Of a DNA stretch of 64,000 nucleotides, positions 25,520-35,195 are shown piece after piece. The first letter of the stretch is position 1, and every line of letters begins with the position of its first letter. Location of the stretch: contig CAKPBC010000004.1 in the NCBI GenBank assembly GCA_934140155.1, positions 124,001 through 188,000 of the forward strand, in the 5' to 3' direction. The translations under genes and the position numbers were made by a program. The notes beneath the pieces were generated by a model. It worked only from the letters and a program-made list of their open reading frames with translations. It was not told the DNA's origin and ran no database searches. The DNA is from an uncultured Bacilli bacterium. GTDB taxonomy: Bacteria > Bacillota_I > Bacilli_A > RFN20 > CAG-826.

Positions 25520-27353
25520 AATTCACTTCCTCAATTCTTGTAATTTTTTGACCACTAATATCATCAAATAAATGAAGTTTCTCCATATTAACTTTTAATA
25601 ATATTTTTGCTCCTGAACGAATCATATAATTATTAGGTACTTTAGCAATTAAATCAGAATTATCCATATCTGAATGTACATAATAATCACTTCCAATGAG
25701 TTCAACAATTGTTGTGTTTGTTTGAATACAAGAAGATTCTTTTTCTCGTACAAGCGCTAAATCTTCAGGGCGAATTCCCACTTTTACATGATGCGGTTCC
25801 TTTAAATATTTTTCATAAGCGCAAATAATTTCTTGAATTTTCGCTCTTTTTTCTTCCATAGTCGTAGGCGTTTTGTCTGTTACTTTAACCAAATTATCTT
25901 TATTTTGAGTGAATTCTTTAAAAGATTTAATCTTTTGTAGTTCTAAATCAATTACGCTATCTTCTTTATCACTTAATATTTCAATAATTCTTTTAAGCAC
26001 CTTTATCATTTTGATTTTAGCAAAATTACCTTTATTTGTTATATTATTTAATACATCAAGTTCATCTTGAATTTTTAAAGAAATATCTTCTAACAACAAA
26101 TTATTGTTTAATGAAAGTAATTCTTTTTTAATGCTTTGTAATTCATTAAGTTCTTTATTTTTTATTCTTAAAAGAATATCTTCTGCTTGTTCTTGAACTT
26201 TTTTACTTATAGGATGATGAATTCTTGCTAATAAACTCTTCCAATGTTTTATTTTTTGTTGATAAAACTCTTGGTGTTGGTCTTCAATTCTTTTTGAATA
26301 TTCAAGTTTTGTACCATCATTTAAAGTAATTATTCCTTTATTATAAACACCGCTTAAAATATTCATAGCTGGCGCGCCAATAAATGTTGCAACAAATAAA
26401 TTTTCAGGATTCATATAGATTTCTCTAGGAGAACCAATTTGTTGAATCCATCCTTTATTCATGACAACAATTTTTGTTGCCATAGTCATAGCTTCTGTTT
26501 GATCATGAGTAACATAAATCGTGGTTGCACCTACATTCTTATGAATTCGTACAATTTCACTTCGCATTGATACTCTTAATTTAGCATCCAAATTACTTAA
26601 TGGTTCATCCATTAAAAAGAGTTTAGAATTTCTTACTAATGCTCTTCCTAAAGCAACACGTTGCATTTGCCCACCAGATAGTTCCTTAGGTTTACGATCT
26701 AAATAAGCACCTAAATCCAAGAAATTTGCGGCATTAAATACTTTTTCTTTAATTTCACTTTCTAAATACTTACGTAAGATATATACCGGTTCTGGATTAT
26801 TTTCTAATTTGGTAATTTCTTTTTGTAATTTTTCTTTTTCTTTTAAATTTGCTCCATCTATTAAAGCAAGTTTGTTTTTCAACTCTTCAATTTTTTCATA
26901 ATTAATTGCAAGAATCGGTTGTTTGGTTTTCTTATCTAATTTCGGTAATTTTTCTTTTTTTACTCTTAATCCATAACTCATGTTTTCATAAACTGTCATA
27001 TGCGGATATAGGGCATATGATTGGAAAACCATTGCAATCCCACGATCTTTACTTGGCAAATAATTAGCAAGTTGTTTATCAATATAAAGATATCCACTAG
27101 AAATTTCTTCTAAACCGGCAATCATTCTTAAAGTTGTGGATTTTCCACATCCAGATGGTCCAACTAAAACTATAAAGTCATGAGGATTAATTTCAAGATT
27201 AAAATTAAACACTGCTTGAACTTTATTTGGATAAACCTTATTAATTCCTTGCAACGATACAAAACTTTTAATACTTTCATTTCGAAGCATTTTGTGATTA
27301 TCTTTATATTGTTTTCTTGCTTCTTTTATCGTAATCTTTTTTTCATTTTTCAT
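25503..27353 (-). CDS. Sugar ABC transporter ATP-binding protein with large insertions (MsmK/UgpC family)
   Basis: The 616-aa product has all ABC ATPase motifs: Walker A GPSGCGKST (65-73), Q-loop VFQSYALYPHMT, signature LSGGQ (225-229), Walker B LFLMDE (245-250) and the switch His in YVTHDQTEAM. The usual MsmK/UgpC protein is about 370 aa. Here a helical insertion (about 132-196) separates Q-loop and signature, and another helical region (about 370-510) lies inside the C-terminal regulatory part, before HHVKVGIRPEDLAL. Similar long versions are known from mycoplasmas. It energises the permeases encoded just upstream. Confidence 0.9.
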   Translation of the reverse strand: MKNEKKITIKEARKQYKDNHKMLRNESIKSFVSLQGINKVYPNKVQAVFNFNLEINPHDFIVLVGPSGCGKSTTLRMIAGLEEISSGYLYIDKQLANYLPSKDRGIAMVFQSYALYPHMTVYENMSYGLRVKKEKLPKLDKKTKQPILAINYEKIEELKNKLALIDGANLKEKEKLQKEITKLENNPEPVYILRKYLESEIKEKVFNAANFLDLGAYLDRKPKELSGGQMQRVALGRALVRNSKLFLMDEPLSNLDAKLRVSMRSEIVRIHKNVGATTIYVTHDQTEAMTMATKIVVMNKGWIQQIGSPREIYMNPENLFVATFIGAPAMNILSGVYNKGIITLNDGTKLEYSKRIEDQHQEFYQQKIKHWKSLLARIHHPISKKVQEQAEDILLRIKNKELNELQSIKKELLSLNNNLLLEDISLKIQDELDVLNNITNKGNFAKIKMIKVLKRIIEILSDKEDSVIDLELQKIKSFKEFTQNKDNLVKVTDKTPTTMEEKRAKIQEIICAYEKYLKEPHHVKVGIRPEDLALVREKESSCIQTNTTIVELIGSDYYVHSDMDNSDLIAKVPNNYMIRSGAKILLKVNMEKLHLFDDISGQKITRIEEVNYVDLL

Positions 27354-27365
27354 ACTTTTTCCTCA

Positions 27366-28232
27366 CTACCTTTTAATACCTGTCATTGATACACCTTCAA
27401 CTAAGCGATCTTGAATAATGCAATAAAGAATAAAAATCGGAATCATTGAAATTACTGAACAAGCTAGTTGAATACCAACTTTGGTGTAAGACTGATTTCC
27501 TTCGATAACTTTAGAAAGTCCAACTGCTAGAGTCCACATTTTTTTATCTGCTTTACCAATTACTAATTCTGCCCATTGCAAATCATTCCATGCTCCTAAA
27601 AAGCTAAATAATCCTTGCACTAAAAGCGCTGATTTTCCTAAAGGAAGAACAATAGTACGAAAAATACGGAAATTACTTGCCCCATCCATCCGAGCATTTT
27701 CAATTAAGTCTTTAGGAATTCCTAAGAAAAACTGTCGTATTAAATAAAGACCATAAACTCCACATAATCCAGGTAATATAAGTCCTAGCAATTTTTTATT
27801 TAGTCCCATTTGAATAATATTAGTAAATTGTGGAACTGTATTTACAATTCCTGGAACCGTCATAGTAGCAATTAAAAAACCAAATAACACATTAGAATAT
27901 TTAAGATCCATAAATACAAATGCATATGCCGCTAAAGCAGCAATAGCTAGATATAAGAAAGTTGTAGCTAATGCCACAATAAAACTATTAATTATCCAAT
28001 TAAAAACAGGATATTCTTCACTTGAGAAAATAGAAATATAATTTTGAATTGTCCATGCTTTAAAATTAGTTGGAAAAAAGCTTCCAGGATAAAAACGTAG
28101 GTCATTAGCGTCTCTAAAAGAAGAGATTATCCCCCAAATTAAAGGGAAAAGTAAGATGAAACAAACAATGAACAAAACTAAAGAACTAAGATATTTTCCC
28201 AGATTCTTTGAACGCTTTAAATTGTTTTGCAT
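27366..28232 (-). CDS. Sugar ABC transporter permease (MalG-type)
   Basis: A 288-aa membrane protein with six hydrophobic segments. The cytoplasmic EAA loop, which contacts the ATPase, is visible in ENARMDGASNFRIFRTIVLPLGKSALLV. The family is the carbohydrate uptake CUT1 type, like MalG/MsmG. The start has a GGAGG site and overlaps the end of the MalF-type gene by 47 bp, which implies coupled synthesis of the permease pair. It pairs with the proteins encoded at 28186-29184, 25503-27353 and 29187-30716. Confidence 0.93.
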   Translation of the reverse strand: MQNNLKRSKNLGKYLSSLVLFIVCFILLFPLIWGIISSFRDANDLRFYPGSFFPTNFKAWTIQNYISIFSSEEYPVFNWIINSFIVALATTFLYLAIAALAAYAFVFMDLKYSNVLFGFLIATMTVPGIVNTVPQFTNIIQMGLNKKLLGLILPGLCGVYGLYLIRQFFLGIPKDLIENARMDGASNFRIFRTIVLPLGKSALLVQGLFSFLGAWNDLQWAELVIGKADKKMWTLAVGLSKVIEGNQSYTKVGIQLACSVISMIPIFILYCIIQDRLVEGVSMTGIKR

Positions 28233-29184
28233 ACTTATTTCCTCCCTTTCTTTCTTTAGTAATTACCATTTGTATAATTGAAATTATTGCTATGAAAACT
28301 CCTAAACAAATTGCCATTGCCGATGTCATTCCATATACCGCAAAGTTTGTTCCTTTAAGTTGATTTTGTATAACATAAATTACCGTGTAAACAGAATTTT
28401 GCGGTTGTACATATGAACCCAAAATGTAGCATTGCCCATATAAATTCATATATCCACAAACAGTAGTAAATAAACATATAATCATTTGATTCTTAATTTG
28501 TGGGAATGTAACATCAAATTTTTGCCTAAATTTAGAGCAACCATCAATAGCACTTGCTTCATATAATGATTTGTCAACATTTTGCAAAGCCGCTGTAAAT
28601 ATAACAAAGTTTGTTCCTAATCCTCCCCATACGCAAAACAAAATAATAATTATCCAAACAGTTGTAGGATTTTGTAACCAGTTAATATTTATTTTTAGTA
28701 AGTTATTTATAAAACCATATTCATTATTAAACATATTTAGAAAAATGACACCAGTAGCCGTTATCGGAAAAATTCCTGGCAAATATATTATGGCGCGATA
28801 AATCTTATATCCTGGTGGTTTTCCATTAATTAATAACGCTAATCCAAGAGGAATTAAAATACAAAGTGGTACAATTATTGCCGCGGCAATAATTGTATTT
28901 TTCATTCCGTTCCAGAAATCTTTATAATAAGATGTATTAGAATCAAAAAGTATTTTATAATAATTTAAAAATCCACGCCAAGCAATGTCACTTGGATTAG
29001 CAATATTATATCGATATAATGACATAATGCACCCCTTAATAAAGGGGTACATAAAAAAGACAATGAATGAAATTAAGTATGGAGCCATAAACAAAATAGC
29101 AAGTCCATATTTTTTTAAAAAACTTGTCGTTTTGGATACTCGTTTTGTATATTCTTCAATGGTTGTTTTCTTTGATGAAAACAT
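28186..29184 (-). CDS. Sugar ABC transporter permease (MalF-type)
   Basis: Start chosen at ATG 29184, which has GAGAGGAC upstream and lies 2 bp after the stop of the binding protein; an earlier in-frame start would overlap that gene. The 332-aa protein has a hydrophobic N-terminal helix (YGLAILFMAPYLISFIVFFM) and about six membrane segments in all. The EAA loop is in YEASAIDGCSKFRQKFDVTFP. It is a CUT1 sugar permease subunit like MalF/MsmF. It overlaps the MalG-type gene by 47 bp. Confidence 0.93.
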   Translation of the reverse strand: MFSSKKTTIEEYTKRVSKTTSFLKKYGLAILFMAPYLISFIVFFMYPFIKGCIMSLYRYNIANPSDIAWRGFLNYYKILFDSNTSYYKDFWNGMKNTIIAAAIIVPLCILIPLGLALLINGKPPGYKIYRAIIYLPGIFPITATGVIFLNMFNNEYGFINNLLKININWLQNPTTVWIIIILFCVWGGLGTNFVIFTAALQNVDKSLYEASAIDGCSKFRQKFDVTFPQIKNQMIICLFTTVCGYMNLYGQCYILGSYVQPQNSVYTVIYVIQNQLKGTNFAVYGMTSAMAICLGVFIAIISIIQMVITKERKGGNKYAKQFKAFKESGKIS

Positions 29185-29186
29185 AA

Positions 29187-30716
29187 TTACAAGTCCTCTC
29201 GATCTGAAATTCGAAGCATGCAATCTTGATAATTATTTTCTAAAATACTTGTAATAGTTTTACTTCTATAAGTTGAAGCCATTACTTGCTTAATAGCCAC
29301 TTGGTAAGATTCATATATTTCATCATAATAAATAGTGGATGGTAAAATTTTATATTGCGTTGTACTTCCATAATATTGAACATATTTTTTATAATATTGA
29401 TTATTTAAGTATAAGTCATCAGAAGATTGCACAATCAAAGAAGCAGGAAGGTGTCCAGCTTGTGTCCATACATCTCCACAATTTTCTGCTAGATAATTAA
29501 TAAATATAGCTGCTGCAATTCTTTCAGTTCTACTCTTACAAGTTTTTACAATTGTTGCAGTATGGGAATCACCAAAAATAGAATTTGCATAAGATTTGCT
29601 ATTATCTAAAGCAAAAAGATTACCAAAATTCATGATGCCCATGTTTTTAAGACTACCGCCGTCAGCGGCATACATGCTATCCATTAACGCTGTATCTTTA
29701 TATCCGCTCCAAGCACCATCTAAATAGAAGGCAGACATTCCTGAATAGAATTCTGAAATACCAGCATCATAATTTAAATCCGGTTTACTTAGTGCATGAC
29801 GATTTACACTTGTGTCTGTTGGCCAAAACCAATCTCTTAATATTTGTAAACCTTTTGCTACTTCTTCCGTATTATAGGCAGGTTTACCTTCTTCATTAAC
29901 TAACTCACCGCCATTTTGCAATGCTACTGTTTGGGATAAATAAGCATTCACCCACATATCACCAGAAGAAATAGGGAAAGGATAATATTGTCCTTCTAAA
30001 TCTGGAACATATTTTCTCCACTTATAAACATCATCAGTAGAAACATTAGAAGAATTATTACCGCGTACCCATAATTCTCCTTTTTCAGCTTTTTCCACTA
30101 AAGTATCACAAACATTCATAAGCTCAACATAATTTGTAGGAATAGCAATTTCATTTTTTTCTAAAATATCTTTTCTAACGAAAATCATTGTTGAATCAAC
30201 AGAAATTGGAAGTCCATATAATTTATCATTTACAAAACATGCAGAAATTAAATTAGGTTCAAAATAAGAAGCATCAAAACCAATATTAGCTTTTTCTAAA
30301 TATGTATCAATTGGTACTAAGATATCATTGTTTTCTAGTGCCGCAATCTTTTCACCATATCCATAAAAAATATCTGGTGCATTTTCTGGATCTTGTGTTA
30401 CTGCTTGCGCTAAAGCTCCATAAATAGAATATCGCGATTCATGATAAGGTGTAACCTTAATTTGTCCTTTATATATTTCATTAAACTTATTAATTATTTG
30501 ATCTTGATATACGCTATCTGGATTAGTACAAACACTCCACATATTTAATTCGATATTATCAAAAACCACATTGCCATTTTCATCATAAACAACATCATCA
30601 ATTGAATCATCTTTCCACTCTTTAATTGTTGAGTTATTGCTAGTATTTCCATTACAGGAACTTAATAATAAGGAAGCTATTGAAAATAACATCCATTTCA
30701 TAAAACCTTTTTTCAT
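29187..30716 (-). CDS. Sugar ABC transporter substrate-binding lipoprotein
   Basis: Start at ATG 30716 is chosen because AAAAGGAGGAAT lies just upstream and the signal peptide (FMKWMLFSIASLLLSSC) starts there; the longer frame is only an open extension. The 509-aa lipoprotein has family 1 solute-binding features (NAPDIFYGYGEKIAALENND, ILVPIDTYLEKANI). It captures the oligosaccharide for the MalF/MalG-type permeases. It follows the GH43 lipoprotein by 4 bp in the operon. It resembles the partial binding protein at the left edge in architecture. Confidence 0.93.
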   Translation of the reverse strand: MKKGFMKWMLFSIASLLLSSCNGNTSNNSTIKEWKDDSIDDVVYDENGNVVFDNIELNMWSVCTNPDSVYQDQIINKFNEIYKGQIKVTPYHESRYSIYGALAQAVTQDPENAPDIFYGYGEKIAALENNDILVPIDTYLEKANIGFDASYFEPNLISACFVNDKLYGLPISVDSTMIFVRKDILEKNEIAIPTNYVELMNVCDTLVEKAEKGELWVRGNNSSNVSTDDVYKWRKYVPDLEGQYYPFPISSGDMWVNAYLSQTVALQNGGELVNEEGKPAYNTEEVAKGLQILRDWFWPTDTSVNRHALSKPDLNYDAGISEFYSGMSAFYLDGAWSGYKDTALMDSMYAADGGSLKNMGIMNFGNLFALDNSKSYANSIFGDSHTATIVKTCKSRTERIAAAIFINYLAENCGDVWTQAGHLPASLIVQSSDDLYLNNQYYKKYVQYYGSTTQYKILPSTIYYDEIYESYQVAIKQVMASTYRSKTITSILENNYQDCMLRISDREDL

Positions 30717-30720
30717 TATA

Positions 30721-31902
30721 TTATTCCTCCTTTTGATATATATACGGGCCTGGAATTTCTCCAAAATTAGGATAAGTATCCTTACAAATAGGGAATCCTT
30801 TTTCATTCCAGTAAATTCTATCGACATATAAAGTTCTAGTATTTTGTTCTACTGAATTTGATGCATTAGGATTATAAGCATGATAAACAATCCAATCTAA
30901 GCCTTTATCATCTTGTACAATTGCGCAATGACCAGGTCCCATGCCTTTTTTTAGATGAGCTTTAATAACTGTTGAACCACGATTAGGAGCATCGATTGCT
31001 CTTCCATTTTCACCTAGATAAGGACCATATATTGTTTTAGACCTTCCAACAACAACATGATAATCAGATTTCACACCAGCACAACACGCACCAGTAGATA
31101 AATATAAATAGTAATAGCCATTTTTCTTTTGAATAAAGGAAGCTTCATAATTATCGTTATAAAATAAATTAAATCCAGCAATTTGGACTTTATTTTGGCT
31201 TTGGTTTTCTAGTCCGCCTTTTAAAGTTAAACCATCTTCACTTAATTCCATAATCCAAATGCCATCACCACTCCCCCAAACACACCATACATGCTCTTCT
31301 TCGCTAAAGACATAACAATCGATAGAGTTTTTAACACCAATCTCTTGCGAATCAAATAGTTTTCCATAATGTGTCCATGGGCCATATGGAGTAGGTGAGC
31401 TTGCTACACCTATTCCGGTATAGCCAGAATAATAACCGCCAGCACCCAGGGTGTAATAAAATACATACTGATTATTTAATTTCACAACCGATGGTGCCCA
31501 TACACCACCTTCACCATTATTCCAACCGATATATTGTTGATAATTCGGTGTATCTAAGAACACTGAACCACAATATTCCCAACTTTGCATATTACGGCTT
31601 TTAAAAATTGGTCCTGGATCAAATCCATACCCTTTTTCGCCACGCGTACAATCAAGTTGTGTAGAATATAAATAATAGTATCCATCATCTCCTCTTAAAC
31701 AAAATGGGTCTGCTATTCCAACAAACTCGCTTTCGCCATTTGATTTTAAGAAGACACCTGGATTGGAAATCATATTGTTATTATCACCTGCATCTTCATA
31801 AATATCTACTGAACTTAACGAACTAGAGGAATCGGATTTTCCACATGCCGTAAATAATAGAAGCATAAATATAAAAGTAAAAATATGAAATAATTTTTTC
31901 AT
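30721..31902 (-). CDS. GH43 family glycoside hydrolase lipoprotein
   Basis: A 393-aa lipoprotein (signal peptide ending LLFTAC). The GH43 propeller fills residues about 55-390: GIADPFCLRGDDGYYYLYST (first Asp), GVWAPSVVKLNNQYVFYYT, KNSIDCYVFSEE (middle Asp) and YNDNYEASFIQKKNGYYY (probable Glu), plus a conserved GPGHCAIVQDDKGLDWIVYHAY. This layout fits extracellular arabinanase-type GH43 enzymes. It is closely related to the next gene upstream (31902-33113), so the two arose by tandem duplication. They share a base (TAATG) at their junction. Confidence 0.87.
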   Translation of the reverse strand: MKKLFHIFTFIFMLLLFTACGKSDSSSSLSSVDIYEDAGDNNNMISNPGVFLKSNGESEFVGIADPFCLRGDDGYYYLYSTQLDCTRGEKGYGFDPGPIFKSRNMQSWEYCGSVFLDTPNYQQYIGWNNGEGGVWAPSVVKLNNQYVFYYTLGAGGYYSGYTGIGVASSPTPYGPWTHYGKLFDSQEIGVKNSIDCYVFSEEEHVWCVWGSGDGIWIMELSEDGLTLKGGLENQSQNKVQIAGFNLFYNDNYEASFIQKKNGYYYLYLSTGACCAGVKSDYHVVVGRSKTIYGPYLGENGRAIDAPNRGSTVIKAHLKKGMGPGHCAIVQDDKGLDWIVYHAYNPNASNSVEQNTRTLYVDRIYWNEKGFPICKDTYPNFGEIPGPYIYQKEE

Positions 31903-33113
31903 TAATATAATTCCTCCTTCTTTTTATTTTTAAGAATTATTGTTGGTCCCAACTGTTCAGTGGAAGATGCAATTTTATCTTTTACATAAGGCATCAATGT
32001 TTTTTCATTCCATAAAAGTTTATCAATAAATAAAGTTCGGGCACTAGTATTTGAACTAGTTTGATCGTAACCATGATAAACAATCCAATAATCTCCAATA
32101 TCATCTAATACCACCGAACAATGACCTACCCCAGTAGCAAATTCGCGATTATTATCAACAACGATGTCTCCATCACCAGGAGACATCATATCGTTGCCTA
32201 AGGAATCTTTAAAACCACCTAATAGCGATTTACTTTTTGCCACCACAACATGATACCCAGCATTAACTCCACCATCCCAACCTCCAAGAGATAAGAAGAG
32301 ATAATAATAGCCATCTTTTTTTACAATATGTGCGGCTTCAAAATTATCAATTGAACCTTGAACCCAGCCCCATCCAGCAATTTTATACATGTGTTCTTTG
32401 GCATAATCAATTCCACCATATAAATCAATTCCATCAGGAGACATTTCTGCCACATAGATTCCATCTCCACTTCCCCAAATCATCCAAACACTACCATCTT
32501 CGTCCACAAACACATCTTGATCAGATGAATTATAAACACCGATTTCATCACTATTAAATACTTTTCCATAATGTGTCCATGGACCATATGGCGTTGGCGA
32601 TGTTGCAACTCCTATTCCTGGATTATAAGAAGACCCTGCACTTAATGTATAATAATAATTATATTGATTACCAATTTTTACAACATTAGGTGCCCATACT
32701 CCTGGTACAACCCCAGAATATTGTTGTCCCCATTTTAAAGCATCATTATGTCCATCAAATACACTTCCAACATAACTCCAATTTACTAGATCTAAACTTC
32801 TCCATATAGGGCCATAATCAAAGCGAAATCCATAATCATCGCCGCGAAAAACTGTTTCATTAGTAGAGTATAAATAATAATACCCATCATCAGCTTTAAG
32901 GCAAAAGGGATCGGCGCAAGGGCCAAAGCCCTTTTCGCCTTTCCCTATATTAAATTTAATTGAATTTTTATAAATAGTATTTGTATATTGGATATCTGGT
33001 GGATTTTCTATACTTTTGCTTATACTTTCTAAACTTATTCTACCACATGAACTGATCGAAAAAGTCATGAATGTGAGTAAGCTTAATAAAGATAATCTTT
33101 TGAAATTCAACAT
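31902..33113 (-). CDS. GH43 family glycoside hydrolase lipoprotein, tandem paralogue
   Basis: Start chosen at ATG 33113, six bases after AAGGTGA; a GTG three codons earlier is possible. The 403-aa lipoprotein (signal peptide ending FSISSC) has the same GH43 blocks as its neighbour: ADPFCLKADDGYYYLYST, GVWAPNVVKIGNQYNYYYT, NSSDQDVFVDEDG and NFEAAHIVKKDGYYY, and GVGHCSVVLDDIGDYWIVYHGY. Keeping both copies suggests different linkage or chain-length preference. They act outside the cell before uptake by the ABC transporter. Confidence 0.86.
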   Translation of the reverse strand: MLNFKRLSLLSLLTFMTFSISSCGRISLESISKSIENPPDIQYTNTIYKNSIKFNIGKGEKGFGPCADPFCLKADDGYYYLYSTNETVFRGDDYGFRFDYGPIWRSLDLVNWSYVGSVFDGHNDALKWGQQYSGVVPGVWAPNVVKIGNQYNYYYTLSAGSSYNPGIGVATSPTPYGPWTHYGKVFNSDEIGVYNSSDQDVFVDEDGSVWMIWGSGDGIYVAEMSPDGIDLYGGIDYAKEHMYKIAGWGWVQGSIDNFEAAHIVKKDGYYYLFLSLGGWDGGVNAGYHVVVAKSKSLLGGFKDSLGNDMMSPGDGDIVVDNNREFATGVGHCSVVLDDIGDYWIVYHGYDQTSSNTSARTLFIDKLLWNEKTLMPYVKDKIASSTEQLGPTIILKNKKKEELY

Positions 33114-33123
33114 ACCTTTCACC

Positions 33124-35184
33124 TTATTCTATTCCGTAAAATGTAACATTATTAAATGTTCCTGAAGCATAATTTGCTCCAAAGATAGGATGATAATCAC
33201 CAATGTATGATGTAGTAACATTTAATACTTCTGCATTATTAAAATATAAAACTAATGAAGCACTATTACCATTAATTGTTCTTACAATTTTGTAGTGTCC
33301 TTCAACAGTTGCACCGCTAGCGCGTGTTGCTTCATTTTGTGTTTCCCAATAAGTATGGCCTCCACCATTCCATTTAAAGATACGATAATCAAATGCTTCC
33401 GCACCATTATTTGTCATAGCAAATGAGTCAGAAACATAAGGACTTTCAATTCCAACTTGACGTAAAGCAACACCAATACGATTGTTGTTATCATTTGCAT
33501 TATCCGATCCAACATTACTTAAATCAAATTCAATAGCAAAGTTGCCTTTTAATAATGCTTTATCACCAATTGGCTTCACTGCGGCATTTTGGAAAGTATC
33601 TCCACCGCTAATCGAGAACTTAGAATCACTTTCAAAATTCACTCTTCCATTAGTGTCAGCATTAAAGAATACTTGTTTCATTGTTGGTAAATCTAGTTTA
33701 GCTGCAATTTGTGCATTATCTAAAGTAACTGACCAATCAGTAATATTAATTTGAGTGTCTTTTGCAATAATTGTAGGATAAGTATTTACATCATGGAATT
33801 TAGTGTTAGTTTCAAACCAATATAACTTATCATTTAATAAGTAATAAAAATTATCTCCATCTCTTAAGATTCCAAGTTTTAAATTAGTTGGATCCATAGT
33901 ATTAATACCATTTGCTTGCCAAATCATTGATTGCGCTGTAATAGCGCCCCATCCATTTGGAACATCCATCATTACAATTTTTTGTCCTTCTTTTGGTGAG
34001 AAGAAAAATGCTCTAGCGTTTCCATCTGAATCATCTGTTGCAGAACCAATGCCAAATCTCGCCCATCCATCATTTGAACTTCCAATCATTGAAACTGTTG
34101 CTTCGGCATAATACTTTGTTCCACTTGCATTAAACATAGCAAATGCATGTGGATTATCAGTGTCAGAAACAGCGGCAGTTTGTAGATATGCTTCTTCTTT
34201 ATCGTTCATATGTGTATAGTCAACATTTTTTGTATATCCATCTTTATTAATTAGGAAATCTGGATTAATGGCGCTAATAGTTAATGTATCAAATACATCC
34301 TCTTTTGCTAAAGAACTTATTTTAATAGTTACTGTGCCATCTTTTAATACATTAACTTTTTTACCTTCAATTGAAACAATATCATTATGATCACTAGTAA
34401 TCTTCACATTTTCTTCTGCATCACTAGGTATAATTGTATAATCTAATTCAAATGAATCGCCTACATAATAAGATGTTTTTGTGTTATTTATTGTAATAGA
34501 TTGTGGAGCGGCTTTTAACACTTCGATTGTTAATTCATCTTTGACATTTGCATCTATTTTTGAAATAACACTTATTGTAGAAGATCCTTCTTTAAGAAGT
34601 TTTATTTTATTATCTTTTATTTCTAATACTTGAGGATTGCTAATTTCAACTTTAACATCCTTTCTGCATTCTACTGGAGTCACTACATAATTAAATTCAA
34701 TTTCATCACCAACACGTCCCGAAGTAAAATCTTTATTTATTTTAATTTCTGTTGGTGCTTTTTTACTAACTTCAAAAGCAATCTTATCACTTATTTTATT
34801 ATCTGTAGCGCTACTAACACTAATTTCTACCGAACCAACACTTAGGAATTTAACAAGCCCAGAAGTAGAAACTGTTGCTACTTTACTATCACTTGTTTTA
34901 TACACTAATGATGTATCAGCATTATCTCCTGAAGTTGTTACTTTTGTATTGATTTGTACTGAATCTCCAACAAAGTATTTTGTTATATCATTAGTAATTT
35001 TAACATTTGTTACTTTAGATATTGACGTTGATATTGATGTTGATATTGATGTTGATGTTCCTACTGATGTAGAAACTGAATTAGACGTTGAACCTGTTGA
35101 TGGCTTAGAATCACACGAAGTTAAAACACTAGCCGCACCTAAAATCGTCCCTAAAATCGTCCCGAATAAAGCAATTTTTTTCAT
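33124..35184 (-). CDS. Ig-like (BIG2) and lectin-like surface lipoprotein
   Basis: A 686-aa lipoprotein. After the lipobox (ASVLTSC) comes a Ser/Thr linker coded by a 12-bp tandem repeat. Residues about 55-305 hold three BIG2-type Ig-like units (each near a stretch such as VGDSVQINTKV, with DSKVATVSTSGLVKF as the signature). The rest (about 310-686) contains two sandwich-type modules, the first with FFFSPKEGQKIVMMD and LRDGDNFYYLLNDKLYW. It is closely related to the 603-aa protein upstream. No catalytic motif is seen; a glycan-binding role at the cell surface, comparable in purpose to Bacteroides SGBPs, is inferred. Confidence 0.72.
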   Translation of the reverse strand: MKKIALFGTILGTILGAASVLTSCDSKPSTGSTSNSVSTSVGTSTSISTSISTSISKVTNVKITNDITKYFVGDSVQINTKVTTSGDNADTSLVYKTSDSKVATVSTSGLVKFLSVGSVEISVSSATDNKISDKIAFEVSKKAPTEIKINKDFTSGRVGDEIEFNYVVTPVECRKDVKVEISNPQVLEIKDNKIKLLKEGSSTISVISKIDANVKDELTIEVLKAAPQSITINNTKTSYYVGDSFELDYTIIPSDAEENVKITSDHNDIVSIEGKKVNVLKDGTVTIKISSLAKEDVFDTLTISAINPDFLINKDGYTKNVDYTHMNDKEEAYLQTAAVSDTDNPHAFAMFNASGTKYYAEATVSMIGSSNDGWARFGIGSATDDSDGNARAFFFSPKEGQKIVMMDVPNGWGAITAQSMIWQANGINTMDPTNLKLGILRDGDNFYYLLNDKLYWFETNTKFHDVNTYPTIIAKDTQINITDWSVTLDNAQIAAKLDLPTMKQVFFNADTNGRVNFESDSKFSISGGDTFQNAAVKPIGDKALLKGNFAIEFDLSNVGSDNANDNNNRIGVALRQVGIESPYVSDSFAMTNNGAEAFDYRIFKWNGGGHTYWETQNEATRASGATVEGHYKIVRTINGNSASLVLYFNNAEVLNVTTSYIGDYHPIFGANYASGTFNNVTFYGIE
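35021..35059. repeat. 12-bp tandem repeat in the lipoprotein linker
   Basis: Units of GATATTGATGTT repeat about three times. The period is four codons, so copy-number change keeps the reading frame and alters only the Ser/Thr-Ile linker length. Confidence 0.75.
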
Positions 35185-35195
35185 TATTTTTCTCC

